From: Acuticoccus sp963704595
GTDB lineage: Bacteria; Pseudomonadota; Alphaproteobacteria; Rhizobiales; Amorphaceae
Assembly (NCBI GenBank): GCA_963704595.1
Contig: OY969922.1
Location: 4,464,001 to 4,528,000 of the forward strand
Reading direction: 5' to 3'
DNA length: 64,000 nucleotides
Shown piece by piece: positions 45,921-55,462 of the stretch. The position numbers were made by a program, and so were the translations under genes. Below the pieces are notes generated by a model. The model saw nothing but the letters and a program-made list of their open reading frames with translations. It did not search any database and had not been told where the DNA came from. Every line of letters begins with the position of its first letter. Position 1 is the first letter of the stretch.

Positions 45921-46564
45921 GGCCCGCTGGGCCGCACGAACGCCGCGCGCTCGGCTTCCACCGCATCGCGGCGGATGCAGCCTGCAATGTGGTCGTTGAC
46001 GAGGCCCGCGGCCTGGAACAGCGCCGTCATCGTGGTGGGGCCGACGAAGCGCCAGCCGCGCTTCTTGAGGTCCTTCGACGCCGCGACCGCCTCCGAACGG
46101 ATGGAGCGGGCCGCAAGCTCGCTCCAGTCCGCCGGCGCCTCCATCGGCGCCGGTTCGTGCCGCCAGAGGTAGGCCGCCAGCGAACCCTCCGCCTCGACCA
46201 GTTCCACCGCCCGGCGCGCGTTGTTGATCGCCGCCTCGATCTTGCCGCGGTGGCGCACGATCCCCGCATCGGCCAGAAGGCGCGCGACGTCGGCCTCGCC
46301 GAACGCAGCGACCTTCTCGATCTCGAACCCCGCGAAGGCGCGGCGGAAATTCTCCCGCTTGCGCAGGATCGTCAGCCACGACAGGCCGGACTGGAAGCCT
46401 TCGAGGCAGATCTTCTCGAAGAGGCGCGTGTCGGCGCCGACAGGTCGGCCCCACTCGTCGTCGTGGTAAGCGACGTAATCGGCGAGGCCGCCGTGCCATG
46501 CGCAGCGGGGCCTGCCGTCGGGCTCCGTCACAAGACCGGTGCGGGCGGGGTCGTCATCGGCCAT
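45917..46564 (-). CDS. tag: DNA-3-methyladenine glycosylase I
   Basis: Excises 3-methyladenine in base-excision repair. Zinc and substrate motifs are present: RCAWHGGLADYVAYHDDEWG, FEKICLEGFQSGLSWLTIL (aromatic base pocket) and the terminal VNDHIAGCIRR with the zinc-binding His-Cys pair. Length 215 aa is complete. Stands alone, divergent from the DUF2927 gene. Confidence 0.94.
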   Translation of the reverse strand: MADDDPARTGLVTEPDGRPRCAWHGGLADYVAYHDDEWGRPVGADTRLFEKICLEGFQSGLSWLTILRKRENFRRAFAGFEIEKVAAFGEADVARLLADAGIVRHRGKIEAAINNARRAVELVEAEGSLAAYLWRHEPAPMEAPADWSELAARSIRSEAVAASKDLKKRGWRFVGPTTMTALFQAAGLVNDHIAGCIRRDAVEAERAAFVRPSGP

Positions 46565-46737
46565 AGTGTCGCCCTTCTGGTTGCCGGTTCGCCGGACCCT
46601 AGAATCAGCACGGTGTCAGCGTTAACGGGGTCTGCCGGGATGTGGTTAACCAAATGTTACGATCCGGCATTCCATATCCGCGCGCGACCGTTACCATGAG
46701 GCTCAGAGAAGGCAGCGCAACAGGCGGACAACGGCCG

Positions 46738-47442
46738 ATGCTCAAGAGTTTCATCGCAGCACTCATCCTGTGCATCGCAACCGTCAGCCAGGCGACGCCC
46801 GGCGAGGTGCGCCACGCGACGGCGCGCGACATCAGCCGCGGCTTCTTCGACACCGTGTTCGGCCTCGAATATGGCGGCCACGCCGACGCGCACCGGGTGA
46901 AGCGCTTCGCCACCCCCGTGCGCTTTCACGTGGCCGACCTCTCGGGCCGCTCGCGGATGCCCGCCGCCAAGGCCTTCCTCGACAGCCTGCCCCACCGGAT
47001 CGGCAACTTCCGCAGCACCCGCGTTGATCGCGTCCGCGACGCCAACTTCCGCGTTCTCATCGTGCGGGCGGACGACTTCGCCACCGTCGTCTCGCGCGAA
47101 CTGAAGGCCGACTCTATCGCCATGAATGCGCGCTGCCTCGTCGGCGTCACCACGGACCGCGGGCGGATCACGAGCTCGGTCGCCGTCATCATCGGCGACG
47201 ACGACTATCTCTTCTCGCGCTGTCTGGTGGAGGAGATCCTTCAGGGTCTCGGGCCGATGAACGACAATCCGGAGCTGTCCGAGAGCGTCTTCAACGACAC
47301 CTCGCACCACACCACGTTCACCGCGTTCGACGAGGCGATCCTCAACGTCCTCTACCACCCGTCGATCCATCCGGGGATGACCGGCACAGAGGCGCACCGC
47401 GCCCTCCCGCGCGCCCTCGCCGATCTCGGCTACCTGCGGTAG
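46738..47442 (+). CDS. DUF2927 exported protein
   Basis: It has an N-terminal signal peptide (LKSFIAALILCIATVSQA), followed by a periplasmic/lipid-free domain of about 210 aa. The family signature is CLVEEILQGLGPMNDNP followed by SVFNDTSHHTTFTAFDEAIL and LYHPSIHPGM. Earlier, RHATARDISRGFFDTVFGLE opens the mature protein. DUF2927 proteins are probably metal-dependent peptidase-like (Glu in VEE and His-rich segment), but no activity is established. The ATG at 46738 is chosen because it directly starts the signal peptide. Confidence 0.78.
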   Translation: MLKSFIAALILCIATVSQATPGEVRHATARDISRGFFDTVFGLEYGGHADAHRVKRFATPVRFHVADLSGRSRMPAAKAFLDSLPHRIGNFRSTRVDRVRDANFRVLIVRADDFATVVSRELKADSIAMNARCLVGVTTDRGRITSSVAVIIGDDDYLFSRCLVEEILQGLGPMNDNPELSESVFNDTSHHTTFTAFDEAILNVLYHPSIHPGMTGTEAHRALPRALADLGYLR

Positions 47443-47579
47443 TATCCGGCACGGCAGCGGCGCTCGCGGCCGGCGCGACACAGGGTCCCGTTGGCCGCAT
47501 GGTCCCTCGGGCCCCGTCCGTGTTAGCGACAGACGTGCCTTTGCGATCAACCGCACGGGCCCGAGCCGGAGTGACCACC

Positions 47580-48323
47580 ATGGCGTTCATGGACAGTCCC
47601 GCGTTACCGCCCGTCTGCGGCCGGTGCGCCGTGCGCAGCCGCAGCCTCTGCGCCACGCTCGACCCCGTCGAGCTTGGCGCACTCAACCGCATCTCACGGC
47701 CGCGGACCTTCGCCGCGGGCCAGACCATCGTCAGCGAGGGCGAGAAGGACGTCTTCGGCAACGTCACCTCTGGCATCCTTTGCGAAAAGAAGACCCTGCC
47801 CGACGGCCGCGAGCAGATCGTCTCGCTCCTCTTCCCCGCCGACTTCCACGGCAACCTCAACGCCGCTGCCGCCGACACCACCGTCCAGGCGATCACGCCC
47901 GCGACGGTGTGCACGTTCGACCGCGTTTCGTTCGGCACCCTGTCGGTCGATCATCCCGGGGTCGGCCAGGCCGTGTCCCAGTATGCCTTCAGGGCCCTGC
48001 GCGACGCACGGGACTGGATGCTGCTCCTCGGCCAGAAGACAGCGTCCGAGCGCGTCGCGACGTTTCTGCTCCGCCTTGCCCAGCGGCAGGCGGATGTCGG
48101 CTGCGGCCACCACGAGGGGCCGCCGCTTACCGATGGCGCGCGGGTGGACATCCCCATCACGCGCGCGCAGATCGCGGCCTATCTCGGCGTCACCATCGAG
48201 ACGGTGAGCCGCCGCCTCACGTCCCTGCGCGAAGCGGGGACGATCAGCTTCGACGAGACGCGCATCATCCGCATCGAGCGGCTCGACGACCTCGTCGCCG
48301 CGACCGGCGCCGAAGAGGCCTGA
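47580..48323 (+). CDS. fnrN: FNR-type oxygen-sensing transcription factor (FnrN/FixK-like)
   Basis: Crp/Fnr regulator with an iron-sulfur oxygen sensor. Three N-terminal cysteines stand in C-x2-C-x7-C (Cys13, Cys16, Cys24: VCGRCAVRSRSLC), and later cysteines in GILC and ATVC can supply the fourth ligand. The cyclic-nucleotide-like barrel is FAAGQTIVSEGEKD onward. The helix-turn-helix is ITRAQIAAYLGVTIETVSRRL, whose E-x-x-S-R recognises TTGAT/C half-sites. It stands directly before ccoNOQP, and perfect FNR-type boxes precede both ccoN (48365) and ccoG (53240), so it probably activates both when oxygen is low. Confidence 0.93.
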   Translation: MAFMDSPALPPVCGRCAVRSRSLCATLDPVELGALNRISRPRTFAAGQTIVSEGEKDVFGNVTSGILCEKKTLPDGREQIVSLLFPADFHGNLNAAAADTTVQAITPATVCTFDRVSFGTLSVDHPGVGQAVSQYAFRALRDARDWMLLLGQKTASERVATFLLRLAQRQADVGCGHHEGPPLTDGARVDIPITRAQIAAYLGVTIETVSRRLTSLREAGTISFDETRIIRIERLDDLVAATGAEEA

Positions 48324-48364
48324 AAACCACGATCCCTTCGTAAGATTCCCGGTCCGGGCCGTCA

Positions 48365-48378
48365 TTGACTTTGGTCAA
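48365..48378. promoter_or_regulatory. FNR/FixK box upstream of ccoNOQP
   Basis: TTGAC-TTTG-GTCAA, a perfectly symmetric 14-bp site matching the TTGAT-N4-ATCAA consensus at the conserved positions, 120 bp before the ccoN start and just after fnrN. Expected to be bound by the FnrN protein encoded next to it. Confidence 0.85.
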
Positions 48379-48497
48379 GGCATCGCCCGCGCCCGCCCCT
48401 TAGCCAAGACCTTACTCGAACTCGAAGCCCCGCCGGCGGCGCCGCGTCTGTCACGCGCGCGCCCGCCCGCTCGGGCCGTAGCGAAAAGGTCTACTCC

Positions 48498-50119
48498 ATG
48501 GGCAACGTCGCGCTGATCCCGATCTTCGGCGCCATCACCCTCCTGGCGGTGGTGGCCGCCGCATTCGCCCGCGACGGGGCCTTCGCCACGCACATGTGGC
48601 TCCTGGCCGCCATGTGCGTCGCCGTCGTGGTCGTGAATGCGCGCAGTCTCAACTGGAACGCAGCCGGCAAGCTCGTCGCGCCCGAGCCCGACGAAAGCGG
48701 CTACGTCGACGGGCCGATCCGCGCCGGCGTGATCGCCACCGTCTTCTGGGGCGTCGCCGGGTTCACGGTCGGCGTCCTCATCGCCTTCCAGCTCGCCTTC
48801 CCGGATCTCAACCTCGAGCCGTGGTTCAACTTCGGCCGGATGCGGCCGCTGCACACCTCGGCGGTGATCTTCGCGTTCGGCGGCTCGATCCTGGTGGCGA
48901 CGACGATGCACGTGGTCCAGCGCACCTGCCGCGCCCGCCTGTTCGGCGGCGAGACGCTCGGCTGGTTCATCTTCTGGGGCTACCAGATCTTCATCGTGCT
49001 GGCGGCCACCGGCTACCTGATGGGCGTCACCCAGTCGAAGGAGTACGCCGAGCCGGAATGGTACGTCGACATCTGGCTGACCATCGTCTGGGTCGCCTTC
49101 CTCGTCGTCGTTCCTCGGCACGCTGGTGAAGCGGCAGGAGCCGCACATCTATGTGGCGAACTGGTTCTACCTCGCCTTCATCGTGACCATCGCGATGCTG
49201 CACGTCGTCAACAACCTCGCGATCCCGGTGTCGTGGTTCGGCTCCAAGTCGTACATCGTCTACTCGGGCGTGCAGGATGCGCTGACGCAGTGGTGGTACG
49301 GCCATAACGCGGTGGGCTTCTTCCTCACCGCCGGCTTCCTCGCGATGATGTACTATTACGTCCCCAAGCGCGTGGAGCGGCCGGTCTATTCGTACCGCCT
49401 GTCCATCGTGCACTTCTGGTCGCTGGTGTTCCTCTACATCTGGGCCGGGTCCGCACCACCTCCACTACACCGCCCTGCCCGACTGGGCGCAGACGCTGGG
49501 CATGACCTTCTCGATCATGCTGTGGATGCCGTCGTGGGGCGGGATGATCAACGGCCTGATGACGCTGTCCGGCGCGTGGGACAAGCTGCGCACCGACCCG
49601 GTCCTGCGGATGATGGTGATGGCCATCGCCTTCTACGGCATGTCGACCTTCGAGGGGCCGATGCTGTCGATCAAGTCGGTCAACTCGCTGTCGCACTACA
49701 CCGACTGGACCATCGGCCACGTCCACTCCGGCGCGCTCGGCTGGAACGGGATGATCACGTTCGGCGTGGTCTACTACCTGGTGCCGGTGCTCTGGAAGAA
49801 GCCCGAGCTCTACTCGATGCGCCTCGTCAACTGGCACTTCTGGCTGGCGACGCTCGGCATCGTCCTCTACGCGGCGTCGATGTGGGTCTCCGGCATCACG
49901 CAGGGCCTGATGTGGCGTGAGTACAACGCCGACGGCTACCTCGTGTATTCGTTCGCCGAAACCGTGGCGGCGCTGTTCCCCTACTACGTGATCCGCGGCC
50001 TCGGCGGTGTCCTCTACCTCACCGGCGGCATCCTGTTCGCCTTCAACGTCTGGCAGACGATCCGGATGCGCCCTGAGCGCCAGCCGATGCCTGCCGCTGC
50101 CCTCCAGCCTGCGGAGTAA
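48498..50119 (+). CDS. ccoN: cbb3-type cytochrome c oxidase subunit I CcoN, two frameshifts
   Basis: Catalytic subunit of the high-affinity oxidase, holding haems b and b3 and CuB in the inner membrane. Many helices are visible, and the metal-ligand histidines occur in MRPLHTSAVIFAFGG, QWWYGHNAVGFFLTAG, AGPHHLHYTALPDW and DWTIGHVHSGALGWNG. Deleting one base near 49110 (VAFLVVFLGTLVKRQ) and one near 49447 (YIWAGPHHLHY) gives 539 aa, the normal length. First gene of ccoNOQP; preceded by an FNR box at 48365. Confidence 0.95.
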
Positions 50120-50125
50120 GCCCCG

Positions 50126-50921
50126 ATGTCATCAAGCGATTCAGGCTTCGAGACGCCCCCGCCCTCGCAGGATCCGCACGAGAGCAGCAAGGCGCCGATC
50201 TTCGACCACGGCCGGGTGGAGCGGAACGTCACGCTCCTCCTGATCCTCACCTTCATCGTCGTCGCGATCGGCGGCATCGTGGAGATCGCGCCGCTCTACT
50301 ACGTCAACAACACCATCGAGAAGGTGGACGGGATGCGGCCCTACACGCCGCTCGAGCTCGCGGGCCGCAACGTCTACATCCGCGAGGGCTGCTACCTCTG
50401 CCACAGCCAGATGATCCGCCCGTTCCGCGACGAGGTGGAGCGCTACGGCCACTACTCGCTGGCGGCCGAGTCGATGTACGACCACCCGTTCCAGTGGGGC
50501 TCGAAGCGCACCGGCCCGGACCTTGCCCGCGTCGGCGGGCGCTACTCCGACGCGTGGCACTGGCAGCACCTCAGCGACCCGCGGTCGGTGGTGCCGGAGA
50601 GCATCATGCCGAAGTACGCCTTCCTGTTCGACCGCCCGGTCGACGCGAAGCTGATCGAGGCCGACCTCGCGACCAACCGGATGGTGAACGTCCCCTACAC
50701 CGAGGCGATGGTCGAGAACGCGGCGGCCGACATGCTGGCACAGGCCGGCAACGGCGACCCCGCGGGCCTTCTCGAGCGCTACGGCGACCGGGTGAACGCG
50801 CGCGACTTCGACGGCAACCCGCTCCGCCGTCACCGAGATGGACGCGCTGATCGCCTACCTCCAGATGCTCGGCACGCTGGTCGACTTCACCACCTTCGAG
50901 CCGGTGGAGAACGGGCGATGA
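50126..50921 (+). CDS. ccoO: cbb3-type cytochrome c oxidase subunit II CcoO, one frameshift
   Basis: Membrane-anchored mono-haem cytochrome c. One N-terminal helix (VTLLLILTFIVVAIGGIVEI), then the haem site EGCYLCHSQMIRPF (Cys-x2-Cys-His) and a Met axial region MPKYAFLF. The frame is restored by removing one base near 50821 (NPSAVTEMDALIAYLQML), giving 264 aa. The N-terminal 25 residues before the helix are an extra hydrophilic stretch. The stop overlaps the ccoQ start (ATGA). Confidence 0.94.
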
Positions 50922-51157
50922 ACTACCACGACTTCCGCGCCTTCGCGGACACCTGGGGGCTCGTCCTCCTCGCGCTCCTGTTCGTGATGCTCATCGTCTG
51001 GCTGTTCCGCCGCGGCGCCACCAAGGAGTACGAGCGCGCCGCCCGCATTCCGCTCGATGCGCCGGAGAGCCCGGCCGCACCGGACCAATCCATCAACGAT
51101 ATCAAGGCGGCACGATCCGCCGACGCCCGGCCCGACGAGAAGGGGAAAACGACGTGA
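50918..51157 (+). CDS. ccoQ: cbb3-type oxidase subunit IV CcoQ
   Basis: Short single-helix subunit (TWGLVLLALLFVMLIVWLF, residues about 12-30) that stabilises the assembled oxidase. It starts MNYHDFRAFADTWG and is followed by a charged tail; 79 aa is at the long end for CcoQ. The ATG at 50918 overlaps the ccoO stop and its stop overlaps the GTG start of ccoP, so all four genes are coupled. Confidence 0.9.
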   Translation: MNYHDFRAFADTWGLVLLALLFVMLIVWLFRRGATKEYERAARIPLDAPESPAAPDQSINDIKAARSADARPDEKGKTT

Positions 51158-52033
51158 GTGCGAACCGACCTGTCGACGAACCCACGGGCGTCGAGACCAC
51201 CGGCCACGAGTGGGACGGCATCCGCGAGCTGGACAACCCGCTGCCGCGCTGGTGGCTCTACATCCTCTACGCGACGATCATCTTCGCGATCGGCTACGCC
51301 ATCGCCTACCCGGCGATCCCGCTGATCGAGCGGGCCTGGCCGGGCGCGCTTAAATGGTCGAGCCGGCAGGAGCTGAACACCGTCATGGCGGCGACGGAGG
51401 CGAGCCGCGCCGAGATGGACGCGGAGATCGCCAGCCGCTCGTTCGAGGAGATCGCCGCCGACGCCGCGCTGATGGACTACGCGCAGCGGTCCGGCGCCTC
51501 GGCGTTCAAGATCGTCTGCGTCCAGTGCCACGGCTCCGGCGCGCAGGGGAGCCAGCAGCTCGGCTATCCCAACCTCAACGACGATGCGTGGCTGTGGGGC
51601 GGAACGACGGAAGACATCTTCCACACCATCAGCCACGGCGTGCGCAACGGGCAGGACCCCGCGGCCCGCACCTCCGCGATGCCCGCCTACGGCGAACTCG
51701 GCATCCTCGACCCGCGCCCAGATCTCGGATGTGGCCGACTATGTGCGCTCGCTCTCGGGGCTCGAGCACGACGAGGCGGCGGCCGAACGCGGGTCGGAGA
51801 CCTTCGCCACCCAGTGCGCGGCCTGCCACGGCGCGGACGGCGGCGGCAACCACCTCCTCGGCGCGCCGCGCCTGTCGGATGCGATCTGGCTCTACGGCTC
51901 GGACCACGAGCAGATCATGGCGCAGGTCTCCAACCCCCGAATGGGCGTGATGCCCCCTTGGGCCGAGCGCTTCGACGAAGCGACGCGCAAGAAGCTCGCG
52001 ATCTACGTCCACTCCCTGGGCGGCGGCGAGTAG
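51154..52033 (+). CDS. ccoP: cbb3-type cytochrome c oxidase subunit III CcoP, one frameshift
   Basis: Di-haem electron-entry subunit. It has an N-terminal segment HEWDGIRELDNPLPRWWLYI with the membrane helix (YATIIFAIGYAIAYPAIPL), then two Cys-x2-Cys-His sites: CVQCHGSG and CAACHGADGGG. The methionine ligand regions AMPAYGEL and VMPPWAERF lie downstream. The frame shifts near 51709; removing one base gives LTRAQISDVADYVRSLSG and a 292-aa product. Starts at GTG 51154 overlapping ccoQ. Followed by a strong terminator. Confidence 0.94.
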
Positions 52034-52058
52034 TTCGCCCCTGAGCGGCGACAGAGAG

Positions 52059-52090
52059 GGCGGTGCCTGCGGGCGCCGCCTTTTCGTTTT
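52059..52090 (+). terminator. rho-independent terminator of ccoNOQP
   Basis: GGCGGTGCC (52059-52067) pairs with GGCGCCGCC (52072-52080), one G-U wobble, loop TGCG, followed directly by TTTTCGTTTT. It lies 26 bases after the ccoP stop and separates the oxidase operon from the ccoG operon. Confidence 0.88.
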
Positions 52091-52217
52091 CCACACAACC
52101 CGTCGCTTGCCTGCCTACGGGACAACCTCTATTTGAGATCTGATGTAATGGTTTGCCGCAGCAAACGTCGGCTCCCGGATAACGTGCGGATCGAGAACAA
52201 TTGTCACGCAAAGTGCT

Positions 52218-53013
52218 ATCTATCGTCGCTACGTGGATGAGCATGGCCACACGCGCTATCCAAACTGCAACAGGACACTCAGCGCTTCCTGAGCCTCACC
52301 GGCGTCGCTATGCGGATCGATGATGCGCCCGCATCGCTTGCTCCGGAGTTTCGACAATCAAAAGAGACGTGTCGGCTACGATCCCGATGAGCCGATCATC
52401 TTTCATCTGACCGACATGAGCAATCGGAGGGACCAGTGCGGTCCTACGCGACGAGAACATCCGCGGCGATTCGTCAGGGAAATGTCGCACTTGCTTCGCA
52501 ATGTCCCTTATACGGTAATCACAGTATTTCTAAGCAAGGAATCGCTCGCCGGCCGCGCTGAGTGGAAGCGCAAAAATCGCCTAGCGCTATGCAGCGGCAG
52601 CTTTCGTCGAAACCGCTGTGCGACGTTTCTGAGAGCGCACAGATCGCGAGGCGACATCATGCCAGAGTCGCGCGGTAAGCGCTCTACGGGGGGTTCAGGC
52701 GAATTCGAGCGCGTCAGTTCGGACGGGCTGGAACTCATGAGCGCGGAGGAATTCCGCTCCGAGGTCACGGTCTGCACGGTTGAAGTTCCGTGCCAAGACC
52801 GACAATGTAGCAGGCCTGCAGTTACCCGACCTAGTCACCGATCCGCAGCCATCGAATGGCCAGGCAAAGAACCGCACCGATGTTAAGCCGCGTGAGATTT
52901 CAGTTCACATCGAAAAGCTTTCGCAGAGCCGACAGGACCACCGATCTCGCGCCCGGATCGTAGAAGGGTACGGCGTAAAACTCATACCGCAGAAACTAGA
53001 AAGGGGCGCTTGA
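52218..53013 (+). pseudogene. decayed DUF3800 gene
   Basis: Fragments in all three plus-strand frames line up in the order of a DUF3800 protein (RNase H-like fold, usually in mobile or defence islands). RRYVDEHGHTRYPN comes first, then RFLSLTGVAMRID, then GYDPDEPIIFHLTDMSNRR, MSHLLRNVPYTVITVFLSKE, MPESRGKR with SDGLELMSAEEF, and finally FRAKTDNVAGLQLPDLVTDP and ARIVEGYGVKLIPQKL. At least four frame changes and one or more stops separate them, and the C-terminal part is scrambled. The stretch is visibly richer in A/T than its neighbours. I take it as the remains of a horizontally acquired gene inserted between two FNR-controlled operons. Confidence 0.75.
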
Positions 53014-53239
53014 GCACCCGCTCCGACGGATTATGCACCATCATCTACCGGCCGCCGGGGCACCGGATTGGTTCCAAGATAGTGTGTCTCTTGGAAAACC
53101 GCAACGGGTTTGCTGTTGCCAAGCTGCATAGCGCGACTCGGCTCACAATACGCGATGACGCACATCCCCGGCTAAGCTGTTCGCAATCTTCTGAAGGGGA
53201 AGCTCTCTCTGCCGCCGCGACAGGGCGGCGCAGCCCGGT

Positions 53240-53253
53240 TTGACCTCGATCAA
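53240..53253. promoter_or_regulatory. FNR/FixK box upstream of ccoGHIS
   Basis: TTGAC-CTCG-ATCAA matches the FNR consensus TTGAT-N4-ATCAA at 9 of 10 defined positions. It lies 60 bp before the ccoG start, close to where an activator-dependent promoter would need it. Same class of site as at 48365. Confidence 0.83.
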
Positions 53254-53313
53254 CGTCGCCGGATCGGGGGAGGCCTACGGTCCGGGCTTCTCGAACCTTC
53301 GAAGGCACGTGCC

Positions 53314-54856
53314 ATGCCTGCCACCCTCAGCCGGACCGAGGGCACACACGCCGACTCTCCCGTCGCCCAGTACGACGTCAAGGCCGTCAATCATGCGAAG
53401 AAGCCCTCGCTCTACAAGGGCCGCGAGCCGATCTATCCCCGGCGCGTCCACGGTCGCTTCCGCACGCTGAAATGGTGGATCATGGGCATCACGCTCACGA
53501 TCTACTACGTCACCCCGTGGCTGCGCTGGGACCGTGGCCCCTACGCGCCCGACCAGGCCGTGCTGATCGACCTTGCGAGCCGCCGCTTCTATTTCGGCCC
53601 CATCGAGATCTGGCCGCAGGAATTCTTCTACGTCGCGGGCCTCCTCATCATGGCGGGCATCGGGCTCTTTCTCGTCACCTCCGCGGTCGGCCGCGCGTGG
53701 TGCGGCTACGCCTGCCCGCAGACGGTGTGGACGGACCTCTTCATCTGGGTCGAGCGGCTCGTGATCGGCGACCGCAACACCCGCATCAAGCTCGACAACA
53801 GCCCGTGGAGCGCGCGCAAGATCCGGCTGAAGACCACCGTCCACGGCATCTGGCTCCTGATCGCGGTGGCGACGGGCGGCGCGTGGATCTTCTACTTCGC
53901 CGACGCGCCGACGCTGATCGGCCAGTTCCTGCGCGGGCAGGCGGCGCCGGTCGCCTACGGCACGGTCGCGGTGCTCACCTTCACCACCTACACGCTGGGC
54001 GGGCTGATGCGCGAGCAGGTGTGCACCTACATGTGCCCGTGGCCGCGCATCCAGGCCGCGATGATGGACGAGCACTCCCTCACCGTCACCTACAACGACT
54101 GGCGGGGCGAGCCGCGCTCGCGTCACAGGAAGCGCGGCGAGGCCGAGGGCCGCGTGATGGGCGACTGCATCGACTGCAACGCCTGCGTCGCGGTCTGCCC
54201 CACCGGCATCGACATCCGCGACGGCCAGCAGCTCCCGTGCATCACCTGCGCGCTCTGCATCGACGCGTGCGACGACGTGATGGACAAGATCGGCAAGCCG
54301 CGCGGCCTGATCTCCTACGCAACGCTGGGCGACTATGCCGCGAACACCGCCCGCGCCGCGACGGAGGGGCTGGACGCGGCCCGCGCAAAGCAGGTTCTGC
54401 CCGGCTGGCGCGAGGTGATGCGGCCCCGCGTCTACCTTTATTTCGGCCTCTGGTCCCTGATCGGCGTCGCGATGCTGGTGGCGGTGACGACGCGCGACCG
54501 GCTCGACCTCTCGGTGGCGCACGACCGCAACCCGCGCTTCGTGCAGCTCTCCGACGGCTCGATCCGCAACGGCTACACCGTCAAGGTGATGAACATGGAG
54601 CCGACGCCCCGCACGTTCGACTTCGGCCTCGTCGGCCTCCCCGACGGCCTGATGTGGAGCCCCGACTTCACGCACGACCCGGCGCGCCGCTTCGCCGTCC
54701 CCGTCGCGCCGGACTCGGTGCGCGAATTCCGCGTCTTCGTCTCTGCCGACCCGGCGCAGCTCGACGAGAAGCCGGCGCCCTTCGCGTTCCGCACGTTCGA
54801 GATGAACGGACGCGAAATCGTCCGAAACCCCAGCGGCCTTCGAGGTGCCCCAATGA
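53314..54856 (+). CDS. ccoG: cbb3 oxidase accessory protein CcoG (RdxA/FixG), one frameshift
   Basis: Membrane iron-sulfur protein that supplies reduced copper to cbb3 oxidase. Helices at about residues 60-80, 105-125 and 175-195; CPQTVWTDLFIWVERLVIGDR is the classic family stretch. Ferredoxin-like clusters read CIDCNACVAVCPTGIDIRDG and CITCALCIDACDDVMDKIGKPRG. A C-terminal Ig-like domain follows. One extra G near 54835 makes the frame run on into ccoH; removing it gives NPSAFEVPQ and a TGA at 54854-54856 that overlaps the ccoH ATG. Corrected length 513 aa. Confidence 0.93.
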
Positions 54857-55317
54857 ATGCGACGAGACGGTTCACCGGCGGGCACATGCTCGCCATCATG
54901 CTCCTCTTCTTCGGCACCGTGATCGCGGTGAACATCTCGATGGCGATCCTCGCCTCGTCGAGCTGGACGGGCCTCGTCGCCAAGAACGGCTACGTCGCCT
55001 CGATCGACTTCGCCAACGCCGAGACCGCCCGCAAGGCCGCCGACGCCCGCGGCTGGACCGTCGCCCTCAGCGCGGACGACGGCCTCGTCCGGCTCGATGC
55101 GCGGGACGATCTCGGCCGGCCGCTGGAGGCCGCCGCGATTGCCACGGTCACCGCCGTGCCCGACCATGGAGAGCCGTTCAGCCTGGCGCTCGTGCGCGAA
55201 GGCGACGTGCTGGTCGGCGCCGAGCGTCTGCCCGGCGGCCGCTGGGCGGTCAGCGTCGAGGTGGGAACCGGGGGCGAGGCTCTCTCATGGCGGATCGTGA
55301 CCGATGTCGATGAATAG
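54853..55317 (+). CDS. ccoH: cbb3 oxidase assembly protein CcoH (FixH)
   Basis: Single-helix membrane protein needed for oxidase assembly and copper delivery with CcoI. Opens RRFTGGHMLAIMLLFFGTVIA (helix about 10-32), with the conserved WTGLVAKNGYVASIDF after it and a periplasmic domain to residue 154. ATG 54853 overlaps the corrected ccoG stop (ATGA). As the sequence stands it appears fused to CcoG, which I attribute to the ccoG insertion. Confidence 0.92.
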   Translation: MNATRRFTGGHMLAIMLLFFGTVIAVNISMAILASSSWTGLVAKNGYVASIDFANAETARKAADARGWTVALSADDGLVRLDARDDLGRPLEAAAIATVTAVPDHGEPFSLALVREGDVLVGAERLPGGRWAVSVEVGTGGEALSWRIVTDVDE

Positions 55318-55462
55318 CCCCTCGCTTCCGCCATCCCTTCGGCCAGTGCGCCAGCGCTCGGGCGTGTGCGAACTCTGCCTGAAGCGCCTCCGCCGCTACA
55401 TCGCCGCCCAGCGCGTCGCCCGCGCCGTGGCGGCGCTCGCTGCGGGGGACCCGCACGCGTGA
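55310..55462 (+). CDS. 50-aa ORF between ccoH and ccoI
   Basis: A small ORF whose ATG overlaps the ccoH stop (GATGAATAG) and whose TGA overlaps the GTG start of ccoI (GTGA), so it fills the gap exactly. The product is basic, with an SGVCELCLKRLRRY segment holding a Cys-x2-Cys pair and an Ala/Arg helix after it. The perfect coupling at both ends and the paired cysteines argue for translation, but I do not recognise a family; it may be only a spacer ORF. Confidence 0.45.
   Translation: MNSPSLPPSLRPVRQRSGVCELCLKRLRRYIAAQRVARAVAALAAGDPHA

Noticed and set aside
47520..47570. A possible FNR half-site (GATCAA) upstream of fnrN
   Set aside because: Only one half-site is present; the paired TTGAT/C at the correct spacing is missing, so autoregulation is not supported by sequence.
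53314..55317. A CcoG-CcoH fusion protein
   Set aside because: One extra G near 54835 removes the natural TGA; without it a normal stop overlaps the ccoH ATG, so the fusion is an artefact.
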